Shown here in pieces: positions 7,049 through 16,320 of a stretch of 64,000 bases of DNA (positions are counted from its first letter, which is position 1; every line of letters starts with the position of its first letter). The position numbers were made by a program, and so were the translations under genes. The DNA comes from CAWINX01 sp963702055 (GTDB lineage Bacteria > Actinomycetota > Thermoleophilia > Solirubrobacterales > 70-9), in contig OY969702.1 in assembly GCA_963702055.1 (NCBI GenBank), forward strand, positions 1,240,001-1,304,000, in the 5' to 3' direction. The notes under the pieces are model-generated. The model made no database searches. It was not told the DNA's origin and saw only the letters and a list, made by a program, of their open reading frames with translations.

Positions 7049-10000
7049 TCAGCGCAGCGCGTGGCGGCGGTGGTGGCGCTTGTGACTCTTGCGGTGGTGC
7101 TTCCTACGCGCCTTCGGGCACTTGAGCGCGATCCGCGGGTGGGAATCGGCGGTCGCGTTGTTGTGGCCGTCGAGGAAGACCGCGGCGCGGTTGGGCTGCT
7201 TGCAGAGGTTGGTGTTGTTGACCAAAAGGCCCTTGTGGCCGCCGACAAGGCGGATGATCGCCTGGGAGATCGGCGCGTCGGGGACTCCTTGGAAGGTGGT
7301 CCGCAACCTTGCGTGGACGGTGTCGATCTTGCCTACCTGGTCGATCCGGATCGGCTGGGAGGCCGGGCCGTGCAGGTCGAGCACCATGTCGGGGAGGGGG
7401 TTGTCGCCGGTGCGCAGGTAGACGGGGCCGCTGAGCTTGTAGTCGAGCAACGGTGAGGTTGCGACTACCGAGCCGATGATCGAGGCGGCCGGGCACTGGT
7501 CGGCGGCGAACTGGGGCCTGGTGCAGGGCGCTTGGATGTGGGATTGGTCGAGCTGCATGCTCGGCGGCAAGATCACCGAGGCCTTGCCGATGTTGGCGTC
7601 GCCCGCTCTGGCGTTCAGCACCGAGGTGAAGGCCGGGTGGCCGTTGCGGAAGTGCCCACCCCGCAGGCGCATGCCCAAGCGGGGCTTGAAGCCCAGGTTG
7701 GCGCACTCGGCGAGCTGGAAGGGCTCTGAGAGCGAAGCGGTCTGGTTTTGGGTGGAGAGCAGCGAGCCCGTCAGCGAGGTCGGGTCGCAGCTGCTGCCGT
7801 TGAGGGTGAAGTCCGGTTTATCGAGGCGCACCCTGATCGAGCGCACGTCGAGCTGGATGCCTTGCAGGATGCTCGGGATCGGGTCGGCGGTGGCGGTGAT
7901 CTGCACCGTGGCCGGGTCGATGTGCAGGGCGACCTGGGTGACGACGACGCCGAGGTCGAAGGGGCCGGCGACCGCGGGGGTGATGATCACCAAGCTCAGC
8001 GGCTCGCCTTTGTAGGGGCCGCCCATGTAGACCTTGGCGGTGGTGTTGTAGGGGGCTGGGCCCGCTCCCGCGGCTACGTCGACGGTGCCGACCTGGGTAT
8101 CGGCCGGGCAGGAGGGGTCGGCCAGCTCGCTGGCGCCGTCGCCCTCTTGGTTTCGGCCTTTGGCCTGGGCGATCTGGGCATCGGTGCAGGCCGGGGTGCC
8201 GGCGAGCTTGGCGACCAGGCCCGCCGGTGGGCTGGAGATCACCTGGGAGAACTGCTGATCGCCGTCGTTGCGGCTGAGGTTGAGGACGAAGGGGCTGTAG
8301 GTGCCGGCGGTCGGGGTGACCGTGCCGGCGTCAAAGGACGGAGCGTTGGGCTGATCGGCCTCTGAGGTCGGGCATGAGCCGCCGCTCGGAGAGCTGTCGA
8401 TCGAGTAGTTGTCGGAGTAATCGACCGGCGCCGTGCCCGACCACGGGGTCATCGACGAGTCGCTCGAGTAGGAGCCGCAGGTCGCCGGGGTACGCAGCGA
8501 GGCGTTGGCGCCGCCGAAGAAGTTCAGTTTGAAATCGCTAAACGGCAGCTGGGGGTTGTCGTCGAAAGTTGTGGTGAGCCGGCCGGTGTTGGGATCTGGC
8601 TGCACGTCGCCGGCGAGCTTGATCACCACGCCGGTGCTCGGGTCATCGACGACTATGTAGAGGGCGAGGAGAGAGCCGAAGGGGTTGTCTTTGGGCTTGG
8701 CGATGTAGACGGAGCCCCCCAGCGGGTTCGCCAACAGCGGGGTGTCGATCTCCACGGTGCCGATCTTTGCGGCGTCGGGGCAACCGGAGTGATCGCCGGA
8801 GAAGTGGATCGGCGAGGACTGGCCGACCGGGGTGAGCAGGCCGATTTGGGAGGAGGAGCAGCCATCGAGGCCGTTGGCGCCGGAGGGGTTGACGACGAAG
8901 CCCTCGGGCAAGGTGACCACTGTCTTTTTCAGGGTAGAGGTGGCAAGAGTGTTGACGTCGTTGTTCTGGGGAACGTGGAGGTCCACAGAGAGGCCCGATG
9001 GCGAGTCGGCGACATTGGTGGTCGGCCGCGCGGTCAGGGTCGGTGAGAAATCAAGCGCGTTGCAGTCGGTGACGCCAACCGGAGTGCCGGCGTCATCGGT
9101 GGTCTCCGCGGTAGCCGAGATCGGGTTGCCGGGGTCCTCCCAGGAGGTGACCGCGGCACTCGCCTGGAGCGGACCCGAGCAGGTCGAGGGCATGGTCAGG
9201 AAGGGGGTGTCGCTCGGCGCGACCGGGCAGACGTCGCCGAACGCGTAACCCGCGACGACGCCACACAGCCCACGCGCATGGTCGTGACTTGGGTCGGAGG
9301 GATCACCCCAGAGCTCGACGCTGTCGCCGGAGGTAAAGCCGTATTGGAGGATGTCGCTTCCATCGGCGGTGATCGCGTAGTTACCGGCGGTATCGACACC
9401 GCCGAGCAGGTGGATGTAGAAACCGTAGTTGGCGCCGTTGAAGGCGAGCTCGGCCGGAGAGCCGGGCGGGGGGACCATGTTGTAGACGGGGTCCGGTGCG
9501 TTCGGATCTGCGGTAGCGAAGAGACCGACGGTGGCCGCTTCTTTGCCGACGGCGGAGGCGTCGGGGCAGGAAGCGGTCTCGAGCTGGGCCTCGGTGCAAA
9601 GGACCGGGGTGGCCTGCGGGTTGACGACGAGGCCGGGGGGAAGCGTGACGTGAACGTCCCGCGGCAAGCCCCCGGGCGCCATGGCGAAGGTGTCGGAGTT
9701 GTAGTTGGTGGCGAGTTGGAAGGCGAAGTGGAACTGGTAGGGGTGAGCGCCGGCACGGGTCTCGGCGCCGCCGGCGGCGTCGCCGATCCAGGTGTCGAGG
9801 TTCTGGAAGCCAAGGGGCGAGGGATCGGCGCTGATCGTGTTTTGCGCGGTGACGGTGGCGTCGGGGGCGCCGCCACCGGAAACGGTGATCTGGTTGGTGA
9901 GAGTGCCGGAGCCGGCGGTGATGTTGACGGGAACGTCGAAAGCCAGGGCCTCCCCGGGATTGACGATTGAATTGCCAACTACGCAGGTGGCCGGCGGTCC

Positions 10001-10330
10001 CGGGTTGCAGGAAGTGTGGGTGCGATCAATGTTGCCAAAGAATGCGCCGAAGGGAGCGGCGAAGCCGCCGGGGTTGAGGGTGAGGCCGGCGGGAAGGGTG
10101 TCGGTGAAGGTGATGGTGGAGCCATCGGTGGGCAGACCGCCGGTATTGGTGGCACGAACCTTGTAGGTGGTGGGGCCGTAGGACTCGTTGGGAGGGAGGT
10201 TGGTCGGGGAGGCGACCACGCTGAGCTTCCAGTGCGGAGCCGCGGTGACTGCGCCGGCGGTGGCGGGGAGCAGCGCCGCGACGCCAAGCGCCAAGGCGAC
10301 GACTGTGGAGATCTTGCGACGGGGGTTCAC
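7049..10330 (-). CDS. Giant secreted DUF11-like beta-domain protein with His/Lys/Arg tail (operon 1, gene 2)
   Basis: A 1093-aa exported protein. An N-terminal signal peptide (MNPRRKISTVVALALGVAAL) is followed by a DUF11-type beta-sandwich (TNTGGLPTDGSTITFTDTLP, about residues 50-110). Several copies of a repeat follow, centred on CPDAAKIGTVEIDTPLL / G.VYIAKP and CPADTQVGTVDV. The tail is rich in His/Arg/Lys (RRKHHRKSHKRHHRRHALR). It is a close paralogue of 42209..45520 and more distant from 35199..38443. The GTG start overlaps the upstream stop (GTGA), with GGAGG just before it, so translation is coupled to the NHL gene. A cell-envelope role is likely; the tail may bind an anionic wall polymer. 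Exact function unknown. Confidence 0.85.
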   Translation of the reverse strand: MNPRRKISTVVALALGVAALLPATAGAVTAAPHWKLSVVASPTNLPPNESYGPTTYKVRATNTGGLPTDGSTITFTDTLPAGLTLNPGGFAAPFGAFFGNIDRTHTSCNPGPPATCVVGNSIVNPGEALAFDVPVNITAGSGTLTNQITVSGGGAPDATVTAQNTISADPSPLGFQNLDTWIGDAAGGAETRAGAHPYQFHFAFQLATNYNSDTFAMAPGGLPRDVHVTLPPGLVVNPQATPVLCTEAQLETASCPDASAVGKEAATVGLFATADPNAPDPVYNMVPPPGSPAELAFNGANYGFYIHLLGGVDTAGNYAITADGSDILQYGFTSGDSVELWGDPSDPSHDHARGLCGVVAGYAFGDVCPVAPSDTPFLTMPSTCSGPLQASAAVTSWEDPGNPISATAETTDDAGTPVGVTDCNALDFSPTLTARPTTNVADSPSGLSVDLHVPQNNDVNTLATSTLKKTVVTLPEGFVVNPSGANGLDGCSSSQIGLLTPVGQSSPIHFSGDHSGCPDAAKIGTVEIDTPLLANPLGGSVYIAKPKDNPFGSLLALYIVVDDPSTGVVIKLAGDVQPDPNTGRLTTTFDDNPQLPFSDFKLNFFGGANASLRTPATCGSYSSDSSMTPWSGTAPVDYSDNYSIDSSPSGGSCPTSEADQPNAPSFDAGTVTPTAGTYSPFVLNLSRNDGDQQFSQVISSPPAGLVAKLAGTPACTDAQIAQAKGRNQEGDGASELADPSCPADTQVGTVDVAAGAGPAPYNTTAKVYMGGPYKGEPLSLVIITPAVAGPFDLGVVVTQVALHIDPATVQITATADPIPSILQGIQLDVRSIRVRLDKPDFTLNGSSCDPTSLTGSLLSTQNQTASLSEPFQLAECANLGFKPRLGMRLRGGHFRNGHPAFTSVLNARAGDANIGKASVILPPSMQLDQSHIQAPCTRPQFAADQCPAASIIGSVVATSPLLDYKLSGPVYLRTGDNPLPDMVLDLHGPASQPIRIDQVGKIDTVHARLRTTFQGVPDAPISQAIIRLVGGHKGLLVNNTNLCKQPNRAAVFLDGHNNATADSHPRIALKCPKARRKHHRKSHKRHHRRHALR

Positions 10331-13300
10331 TTTTGACCTCCACGGTTGGAGTTGGCTCGCTTGTGGTGGCGCTTGGCATGGCGCTTGTGGTGCTTCTTGG
10401 CCTTGTGCTTGCGCTTCTTGTGGTGCTTGCGCTTGGCCTTGTGGTGCTTCTTCTTCGCCTTGTGGTGGATCGCCGGGTTACCGGGTCCGGAGAAGGAGGC
10501 GCTGCCGGCGCCGGTGGTGGGCGGAGCCGTGGTGCCCTGGCCATGACAGGAGTCGGTCGAGTCACACGGAGGTGCGGAGGCGTCCGGGTGCTGGGAGGCG
10601 AGGCCGCCGTCGACGCGGACATCGTAGGCGTCGAGGATCTGGTCCTGGTCGGCGGGGACGAGCGGGTCGCGGGTGAAGATGAAGGCGTCATCGCCGGAGG
10701 CGGAGGCGTCGCCGAGGACGGCGGGTTCGGTGCCGGCGCCGGTGGAGAGCAGGTAGAGGCAGCCGCCGTTGGCGGCGGAGCTGTGGCAGGAGCCGGCGCC
10801 ATTCGCCTCCCACTCGTAGATGTCCTGGCAAGCGTGGATATTCCCAGCGCCGACGGAAACGGAAAGCTTCGGACATCCCCCCTCGCCGTTGGTGTCGGCG
10901 GGGACAAGCTTGTCTGGTGACTCGAAGAAGAAGCGGGTGCCGTCGGTGGAGAGATTGCGGGTGAGATAATAGAGGGGGGATGAGGTAGTACTGATAGTGA
11001 GGTATGTAGAGGAGAAAATGGAGGCGTCGCCGGTGGGGGGAGCACCCGTGGGGTCACAGGAAACGCAGCTGGGGGCAGCGTCGCCGGGCTGGTAGCGGTA
11101 GAACTCGTCGCAGGGAGAGCCGGCCGGGGCACCATTCACGCCGCACTCGCCCGCAGCTGCGGCCCCATTGTCATAGGCGGTGAGCTTGGAGCTGGATGCG
11201 AAAACGAGGGTGCCGTCGGCGGCGACACGCGAGGTCTTCATCTTGGAAGAGCCGTTGGGCTCCCAGTCGGCGGCATCGATCCTGCCGGAGCCGGCGGTGA
11301 GGGGAGCGACGAAGGTGATCGCGCTGTTGTGGGAGAGATAGAGGTTGCAGGTACCGCTGACGGAAAAGCCCGATCCGATGTTGCAGTTACCGGGGGCGGC
11401 GCCGGAGGCGAGGACGCCGTTGGCGACGAAGTAGACGTCGGAGCCGTCGGGGCTGGCGCCGACCATGCCTTGGATATCGGCACCGAGCAAGTCGCCGGCG
11501 TTGGAGTCGACACTGAGGTCAGTGAGATCGCCGCTGGCGGTGTCGTAGGAGTAGAGGTCGGAGCCCTGTACGTCGTGATTGGGGGAGCCGGTGGTGTCGG
11601 TGCAGGAATTGGCCGCGGTGGAGACCGCGGTCGAGTCGGCGGTGAGTTTCTCGCAGCTGGCGAAGAAGACCTTGGAGCCGCTCGGGGTGGAGGCCAGCCA
11701 GGCGGCGGGCTTGTGGCCTCCGGGGTCGTTGCCACCCTGGTCGGCGGAGACCTGCACGGTTTTGGTGTTGTCGACGCGCATGTCGAGGCGTCCGGTACCG
11801 CCCTCGGTGAAGAAGACCTTGGAGCCGTCGGCGGAGATCGTGTTTTGGGTGTAGTAGCCGCCGGCGCTCTGGCCGCCACGGGTGAGGTTGTGCGAGAGCC
11901 AGTCGTAGGAACCGGCGAAGGAGCCGGCGGCGGGGTCGGCGCAGGCGGGTCCGTTGGTGTCGTCACAGGAGGTGGCTGGGAAGGCGGGGACGCGGCCGGC
12001 AAGGGTGATCGTGCCGTGATTGAGGTCGTAGAGGTTCGGCTTGTTGTTGACGGCGCCGGAGGCGAGGATGGCCTTATCGGTAAGGAGGAGGTGGGAGTTG
12101 TCGTCGGCGGCGAAGGCTTCGATCGCCGTGCTGTTGAAGCTCGAGGTCGCGCCGGGGACGACGAGCTGCTGAGCGCCGCTGGCGGGGTCGCGAAGGTACA
12201 GTCCCGGCGCGCCGGGACTGTAGCTTTGGGAGATGTTGGTGAGATCGTCGCTCCAGCCCAATTCGGAGGTCGGATATCCGGGATCGGCGGCGGGGAGGAG
12301 ACCGTCCGTGGCCCAACCGCCGGGCGCCCGGGAGGCGATGTAGTTCTCTCCGTAGGCATTGCCGGTGGAGCTGGGGAGGGTGGTGGCGGCAAGGGTGAGG
12401 CGGTCGCCGGCCGTGGAGGCCTGGACAAATCCTGGGCCATACCCAATGTCACCGCCGTTCTTGTCGACCGGACTGACCTGCTCGTAGGCGCGGCAGTCGG
12501 AGAGGTTGGCGGAGGGACCGGTGCGGAAGGAGTCGTTGGAGCAGGAGCCGCTGAGGCTGAGGTCGGCGTAGGTGGTGAAGCTGGAATCGGCGCCGTCGCT
12601 GGTACCCGAGGGGTTGGTCGCAACGAAGCGGAAGTGGTAGGTGGTGGCGGGCGAGAGGCCGCTGAGCGGGGTGGAAGCCGCGACGTCGGCACCGCCGTTA
12701 CCGATCCCGACGCCCGCGGTGGTCTGAGCGTTGGCGTAGCCGCTTTGGTCGAAGTCGGCCTGGGTGACGTACTCGACGTGGTAGGCGGTGCCCTGGTTTT
12801 GGGGGTTGACGCCGGCGTCAACGGTGGCCGCGGTGGTGTCGATTGAGTTCCATTCGGGGGCGGTGGCGGAGATCACCGGCGGGCCGGGGTCGGTGGTGAA
12901 GGTGGTCTCAGACGAGGTGCCGACGCCGGCGCCGAAGGCCTTGGTGGCGACGAGGCGGACGTGGTAGAGCTGGGAGCCCAGCAGGCCGGTGACCGCCTGG
13001 GAGACCGCGTGGGCGGTGTTATCGGTGAAGGAGAGGGCGGTGTCGGAGGTCGGGACCTTGGTCCAGTTGACGTCGTCGGTGGAGTACTCGAAGTGCCAGC
13101 CGGTGGTGAAGTTGACGGGGTTGACGGTGCCGGTGAAGGTGGCTGTCGTGGCGGCGTGGGTGAAGCCGGAGCCGGAGTCGATGGTGGCCAGCGGCGGGAC
13201 GAGGGTGTCGGTGAGGACGAAGGCGCCATTGTTTGGATATGCAGCGTTGAAGGAGCTGGTCGTCACGTAGAGCTTGCCGCTGGATTGGGCAAGGGCCATA

Positions 13301-15180
13301 CCGTTTAGATTGGTGATCGCGGCGCCCGAGGCGTGGGTGTCGAGCAGCGAGGCTCCGCTGTTGTCGAACTCGAGGACGCGGTTCTCGTTGGAGACGGCGG
13401 CATTGGGGCAGATCGTCGAGTTGCAGGGCTTGGCGACGAAGACGTGGTCGTTGCTGCGGTTGACGGCGACGGCGACGGGGTCGCTTGCGGGGTTGGTTGA
13501 GAGCTGAGCATCGGCGAAGCTGGAGGGCGAGCCGCCGGCGGAGTTGAATTTCTGCACGCGGTTAGCGCCGTTGACGTAGGAGTTGCCGGCTGAGTCGACC
13601 GCGAGGGCGGTGGGGAAGTTGGCGGAGAACTGGCCGAGGTCGGTGCCGGCGAGGCCCGCCTGGCACAAGTCGCCGGAGGCGGCGGTGCAGACCTCGGCGG
13701 CCGAGCCGCCCTCCTGGGTGGTGTCGATTTTGGCGCTGGCGCCCTTGAGATTGGGGGAGCCATTGGCCTTCACCAGAGTGTTGACATTGGTGTCGGCGTA
13801 GCGGCCCTTGAACTCGACCGTGTAGGGACCCCCGAGCCCGGCGCCGCCGGGGTTGGGGGAGGTGACGGTGACGTTGCCGGCGCCGATGTTGGAAAGGGCC
13901 TCGAGGGTGCTCTGCACGTCGGCGGGGGAGGCGTCGTAGGAAATGTTGCCGGAGGTCAGGGTGGCGCCGCCGGGGTTGGGGGAGGTGAACTTCAGCTTGT
14001 AGTAGCCGGAAAGAAGCCCTCCCGCTTTGGCGATGGTGATGGTCTGAAGCTCGTTGTTGGAGGAATTGTTGCCCGAGCCAGGGGCGACGGTCAGCGTCAC
14101 TGCGCCGCTGGTGGTGGCCGCCTGAGAGAGGGTGAGAGTGCTGGAGCCGATCGCGGTGATCGTCGTGCCGGCTGGAATGCCGCCGTCTGAGGAGGTGACC
14201 TTCTGGCCGACCGCGAAGGCGCCCGAGGTGGTCGAGGCCGAGGTGACCGAGGTCGAGCTGTTAAGCGTGGCGGTGGCTGTGGCGCCACCGTCGACGACAC
14301 CGCCGCCGAAGGCGCGGGTGAAGGCGACGGCGGTGACCGCGCCGGCAGTGATCGTCGGAGTGAACTGCTGGACGCGGTTGTTGGCCGTATCGGCGACGAG
14401 GATGTCGCCGGAGGGGGCGACGGCGGGGTAGCCGAGCGAGGTGCCGAAGGCGCCGGCGAAGCCGGTGTTGGTGGATGCGCCGGCCTGGCAGGTGTCGGTG
14501 GAGGGGCAGAACTCAAAGCCTGTGCCGGCGACGGTGGCGTCGACGTTTTGGCCGAAGGCGCCCTGGAAGTCGCCGTTGGCGGCGAAGACGTCGATGCGCT
14601 TGTTGCCCTGGTCTGAGACATAGACGAGGCCGTTGGTCTGATCGACCGCGACGCCCTGGGGAGCGTTCATGCCGGCGTTGGCGGCGCTTGAGGTGCCGGC
14701 GACGCAGGAGGAGGTGCAGACGTTGACCGCGGCGCCGCCGACGTTGAGGCCGAAGGTGCGTATGAAGGTGCCGGCGGAGCTGAACTGCTGGACGCGGTTA
14801 TTGCCGCGGTCGACGATGTAGACATCGCCGGCGGCGGCGCCGGAGTTGCCGGTGGTGTCGTTGCCCGCCTGGTTGACGGCGACGCCGCCGGGGCCGGAGT
14901 TGGCGGTGGAGAACTGGCCCTCCGCGGTGCCCGAGGAGGTCGAGCCGATGAAGCTGACGACGCCCTTGGAGGCCTGGGCGGAGGCGACGGCAATCAGCAA
15001 AGCCAGCAGGGCGGTGGCGAAAACAAGGGTGAGGCGGGCGCGGCGATGCGAAGGCGCACCACTCCCGTCGGCGCTGAGCGAAGACCCACGGGTGGCGAGG
15101 GCCCCACGGCTGATCGAGCCGAGGCCGATGCCCCTGCTCGAAGTCGATCCCGCGGACACTGCCTTCGCGTGCGATTTCAC
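10327..15180 (-). CDS. Giant secreted NHL-repeat / fibronectin-like / PD40-like surface protein (operon 1, gene 1)
   Basis: A 1617-aa protein. GTG 15180 is chosen because AGGAGAGGAG lies about 8 nt upstream and the protein then begins like its paralogue (HAKA.SAGSTS.RG). A basic leader of about 50 aa precedes one hydrophobic segment. Next come NHL beta-propeller blades (GDVYIVDRGNNRVQQFSSAG, GLVYVSDQGNKRIDVF, DILVADTANNRVQQF), then fibronectin-like segments (TTYHFRFVATNPSG). A long region follows with PD40/WD-like repeats (SADGSKVFFTEGG, SPDGSDVYFVANG, STDGTRFFFESPD). It ends in a His/Lys-rich tail of about 45 aa. Probably cell-surface exposed, in an adhesive or scaffold role. Its stop overlaps the start of the DUF11-like gene. 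Confidence 0.85.
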   Translation of the reverse strand: MKSHAKAVSAGSTSSRGIGLGSISRGALATRGSSLSADGSGAPSHRRARLTLVFATALLALLIAVASAQASKGVVSFIGSTSSGTAEGQFSTANSGPGGVAVNQAGNDTTGNSGAAAGDVYIVDRGNNRVQQFSSAGTFIRTFGLNVGGAAVNVCTSSCVAGTSSAANAGMNAPQGVAVDQTNGLVYVSDQGNKRIDVFAANGDFQGAFGQNVDATVAGTGFEFCPSTDTCQAGASTNTGFAGAFGTSLGYPAVAPSGDILVADTANNRVQQFTPTITAGAVTAVAFTRAFGGGVVDGGATATATLNSSTSVTSASTTSGAFAVGQKVTSSDGGIPAGTTITAIGSSTLTLSQAATTSGAVTLTVAPGSGNNSSNNELQTITIAKAGGLLSGYYKLKFTSPNPGGATLTSGNISYDASPADVQSTLEALSNIGAGNVTVTSPNPGGAGLGGPYTVEFKGRYADTNVNTLVKANGSPNLKGASAKIDTTQEGGSAAEVCTAASGDLCQAGLAGTDLGQFSANFPTALAVDSAGNSYVNGANRVQKFNSAGGSPSSFADAQLSTNPASDPVAVAVNRSNDHVFVAKPCNSTICPNAAVSNENRVLEFDNSGASLLDTHASGAAITNLNGMALAQSSGKLYVTTSSFNAAYPNNGAFVLTDTLVPPLATIDSGSGFTHAATTATFTGTVNPVNFTTGWHFEYSTDDVNWTKVPTSDTALSFTDNTAHAVSQAVTGLLGSQLYHVRLVATKAFGAGVGTSSETTFTTDPGPPVISATAPEWNSIDTTAATVDAGVNPQNQGTAYHVEYVTQADFDQSGYANAQTTAGVGIGNGGADVAASTPLSGLSPATTYHFRFVATNPSGTSDGADSSFTTYADLSLSGSCSNDSFRTGPSANLSDCRAYEQVSPVDKNGGDIGYGPGFVQASTAGDRLTLAATTLPSSTGNAYGENYIASRAPGGWATDGLLPAADPGYPTSELGWSDDLTNISQSYSPGAPGLYLRDPASGAQQLVVPGATSSFNSTAIEAFAADDNSHLLLTDKAILASGAVNNKPNLYDLNHGTITLAGRVPAFPATSCDDTNGPACADPAAGSFAGSYDWLSHNLTRGGQSAGGYYTQNTISADGSKVFFTEGGTGRLDMRVDNTKTVQVSADQGGNDPGGHKPAAWLASTPSGSKVFFASCEKLTADSTAVSTAANSCTDTTGSPNHDVQGSDLYSYDTASGDLTDLSVDSNAGDLLGADIQGMVGASPDGSDVYFVANGVLASGAAPGNCNIGSGFSVSGTCNLYLSHNSAITFVAPLTAGSGRIDAADWEPNGSSKMKTSRVAADGTLVFASSSKLTAYDNGAAAAGECGVNGAPAGSPCDEFYRYQPGDAAPSCVSCDPTGAPPTGDASIFSSTYLTISTTSSPLYYLTRNLSTDGTRFFFESPDKLVPADTNGEGGCPKLSVSVGAGNIHACQDIYEWEANGAGSCHSSAANGGCLYLLSTGAGTEPAVLGDASASGDDAFIFTRDPLVPADQDQILDAYDVRVDGGLASQHPDASAPPCDSTDSCHGQGTTAPPTTGAGSASFSGPGNPAIHHKAKKKHHKAKRKHHKKRKHKAKKHHKRHAKRHHKRANSNRGGQK

Positions 15181-15261
15181 TCGCTTGTCTCCTCTCCTGG
15201 ACCGCTCCCTTTCCGTTTCCGGCCTTGCTTCGGCCGGGTCCCTGGCGAGGGGTCGATCCCT

Positions 15262-15301
15262 TATGTCCCTGTGACGTATCCCTGCCCGTCCCAACGGGCG
15301 A
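15262..15301 (-). promoter_or_regulatory. Conserved 5'-leader element, copy 1
   Basis: On the minus strand a short hairpin (GCCCGTTGGGACGGGC) is followed by AGGGATACGTCACAGGGAC and TA. The plus-strand core ACGTATCCCTGCCCGTCC is nearly the same as copy 2 at 51974-52011 and related to 57651-57690. It lies about 80 nt before the GTG start of the giant NHL gene, near the predicted 5' end of the transcript. Confidence 0.6.
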
Positions 15302-15313
15302 TTGGAGGAGAGT

Positions 15314-15342
15314 AAAAGATTTCGTTTCTAAATGCAAGTCAA
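15314..15342 (-). promoter_or_regulatory. Candidate promoter of surface operon 1
   Basis: TTGACT (plus 15337-15342) is a good -35. Seventeen nt further is TCTTTT (15314-15319), a weak -10. The same TTGACT occurs at the matching place before operon 3. The gap 15343-15494 towards ppk2 shows no gene. Confidence 0.4.
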
Positions 15343-15494
15343 AGTTTTCAAAAAGAAGGACGTAGGTGTCGAAAGGTGCGTGGAGACGCGCGAATTCCCC
15401 CCTCCAGAGGGAGCACTGAGGCAGGTGAAAGCGGGGCGAGACGGCCCGATGGAAACGCGGTGGCGCTACCGGGCCGAGGGCCCGGCGGGGGCGC

Positions 15495-16286
15495 TCACTT
15501 CACCCGGTAGCGCTCCGGCACAAAGGTCTGGGTGTCGGCCGGCGGGCGCACGTAGGCGCGGTCCTGGCGCGGCGGGAAGTCGATCTTGTCGCGGTCGACC
15601 CGCTCGTAGGGGAAGCGGTCGAGCAGGTCGGCGATCAGGTTGAGGCGAGCGCTGCGCTTGTCGTCGGCCTCGACCACGAGCCAGGGCGAGTCCTTGGTGT
15701 CGGTGTAGGCGAACATCTCGTCCTTGGCCTCGGCGTAGTCGACCCAGCGGGCGCGGGCCTCGATGTCGACCGGGCTGAGCTTCCAGCGCTTCGCCGGGTC
15801 CTTCTGGCGCGCCTTGAAGCGCCGCTCCTGCTCCTCGTCGCTTACCGACATCCAATACTTGACCAGGGCGATGCCGGAGGCCTGGATCATCCGCTCGAAC
15901 TGCGGGCAGGTGCGCATGAACTCCTCGTACTCGGCCTCGGTGCAAAAGCCCATCACGTGCTCGACCCCGGCGCGGTTGTACCAGCTGCGGTCGAAGAGGA
16001 CAATCTCCCCGGCGGCGGGCAGGTGGGCGACGTAGCGCTGGAAGTACCACTGCGTGCGCTCGCGGTCGCTGGGCGTGGCGAGCGCCACCGTCCGCACCAC
16101 CCGCGGGTTGGTCCGCTGCTCGATTCGCCGGATCACCCCGCCCTTGCCGGCCGTGTCGCGCCCCTCGAAGAGGACCACGACTTTCAGCCCCTCCCGCACG
16201 ACCCACTCCTGCAGCCGCACCAGCTCGACCTGGAGCCGCTTCAGCTCCTTGAAGTACTCGGCCTTGGTCAGGACCTTTGGGGCCAT
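15495..16286 (-). CDS. ppk2: Polyphosphate kinase 2
   Basis: A 263-aa PPK2-family kinase that transfers phosphate between polyphosphate and nucleoside di- or triphosphates. Walker A FEGRDTAGKGG (40-50), Walker B LFDRSWYNRAGVE (97-109) and the lid-region basic residues RRFKARQKDP are all present, and the length matches single-domain PPK2. The ATG has a -10 box (TAGGGT on the minus strand) 6 nt upstream, so the mRNA is probably leaderless. The gene stands alone between the surface operon and a lipoprotein gene. A Ppx/GppA homologue at 56437 could form the opposing arm of polyphosphate metabolism. Confidence 0.95.
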   Translation of the reverse strand: MAPKVLTKAEYFKELKRLQVELVRLQEWVVREGLKVVVLFEGRDTAGKGGVIRRIEQRTNPRVVRTVALATPSDRERTQWYFQRYVAHLPAAGEIVLFDRSWYNRAGVEHVMGFCTEAEYEEFMRTCPQFERMIQASGIALVKYWMSVSDEEQERRFKARQKDPAKRWKLSPVDIEARARWVDYAEAKDEMFAYTDTKDSPWLVVEADDKRSARLNLIADLLDRFPYERVDRDKIDFPPRQDRAYVRPPADTQTFVPERYRVK

Positions 16287-16292
16287 CCACCG

Positions 16293-16298
16293 ACCCTA
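16293..16298 (-). promoter_or_regulatory. -10 box for leaderless ppk2
   Basis: Minus-strand TAGGGT, 6 nt, then ATG 16286. Confidence 0.5.
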
Positions 16299-16320
16299 GC
16301 CTGGGTCGCCGCGGTGAGAA

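Noticed and set aside
10345..10475. CRISPR-like periodicity in the tail-coding DNA
   Set aside because: The short repeating units encode the His/Lys tail; no spacers or constant repeats.
15262..15301. Assignment of the leader element to a known riboswitch (GEMM, ykkC, ydaO, cobalamin)
   Set aside because: None of the conserved core strings of those classes is present, so I keep it as unassigned.
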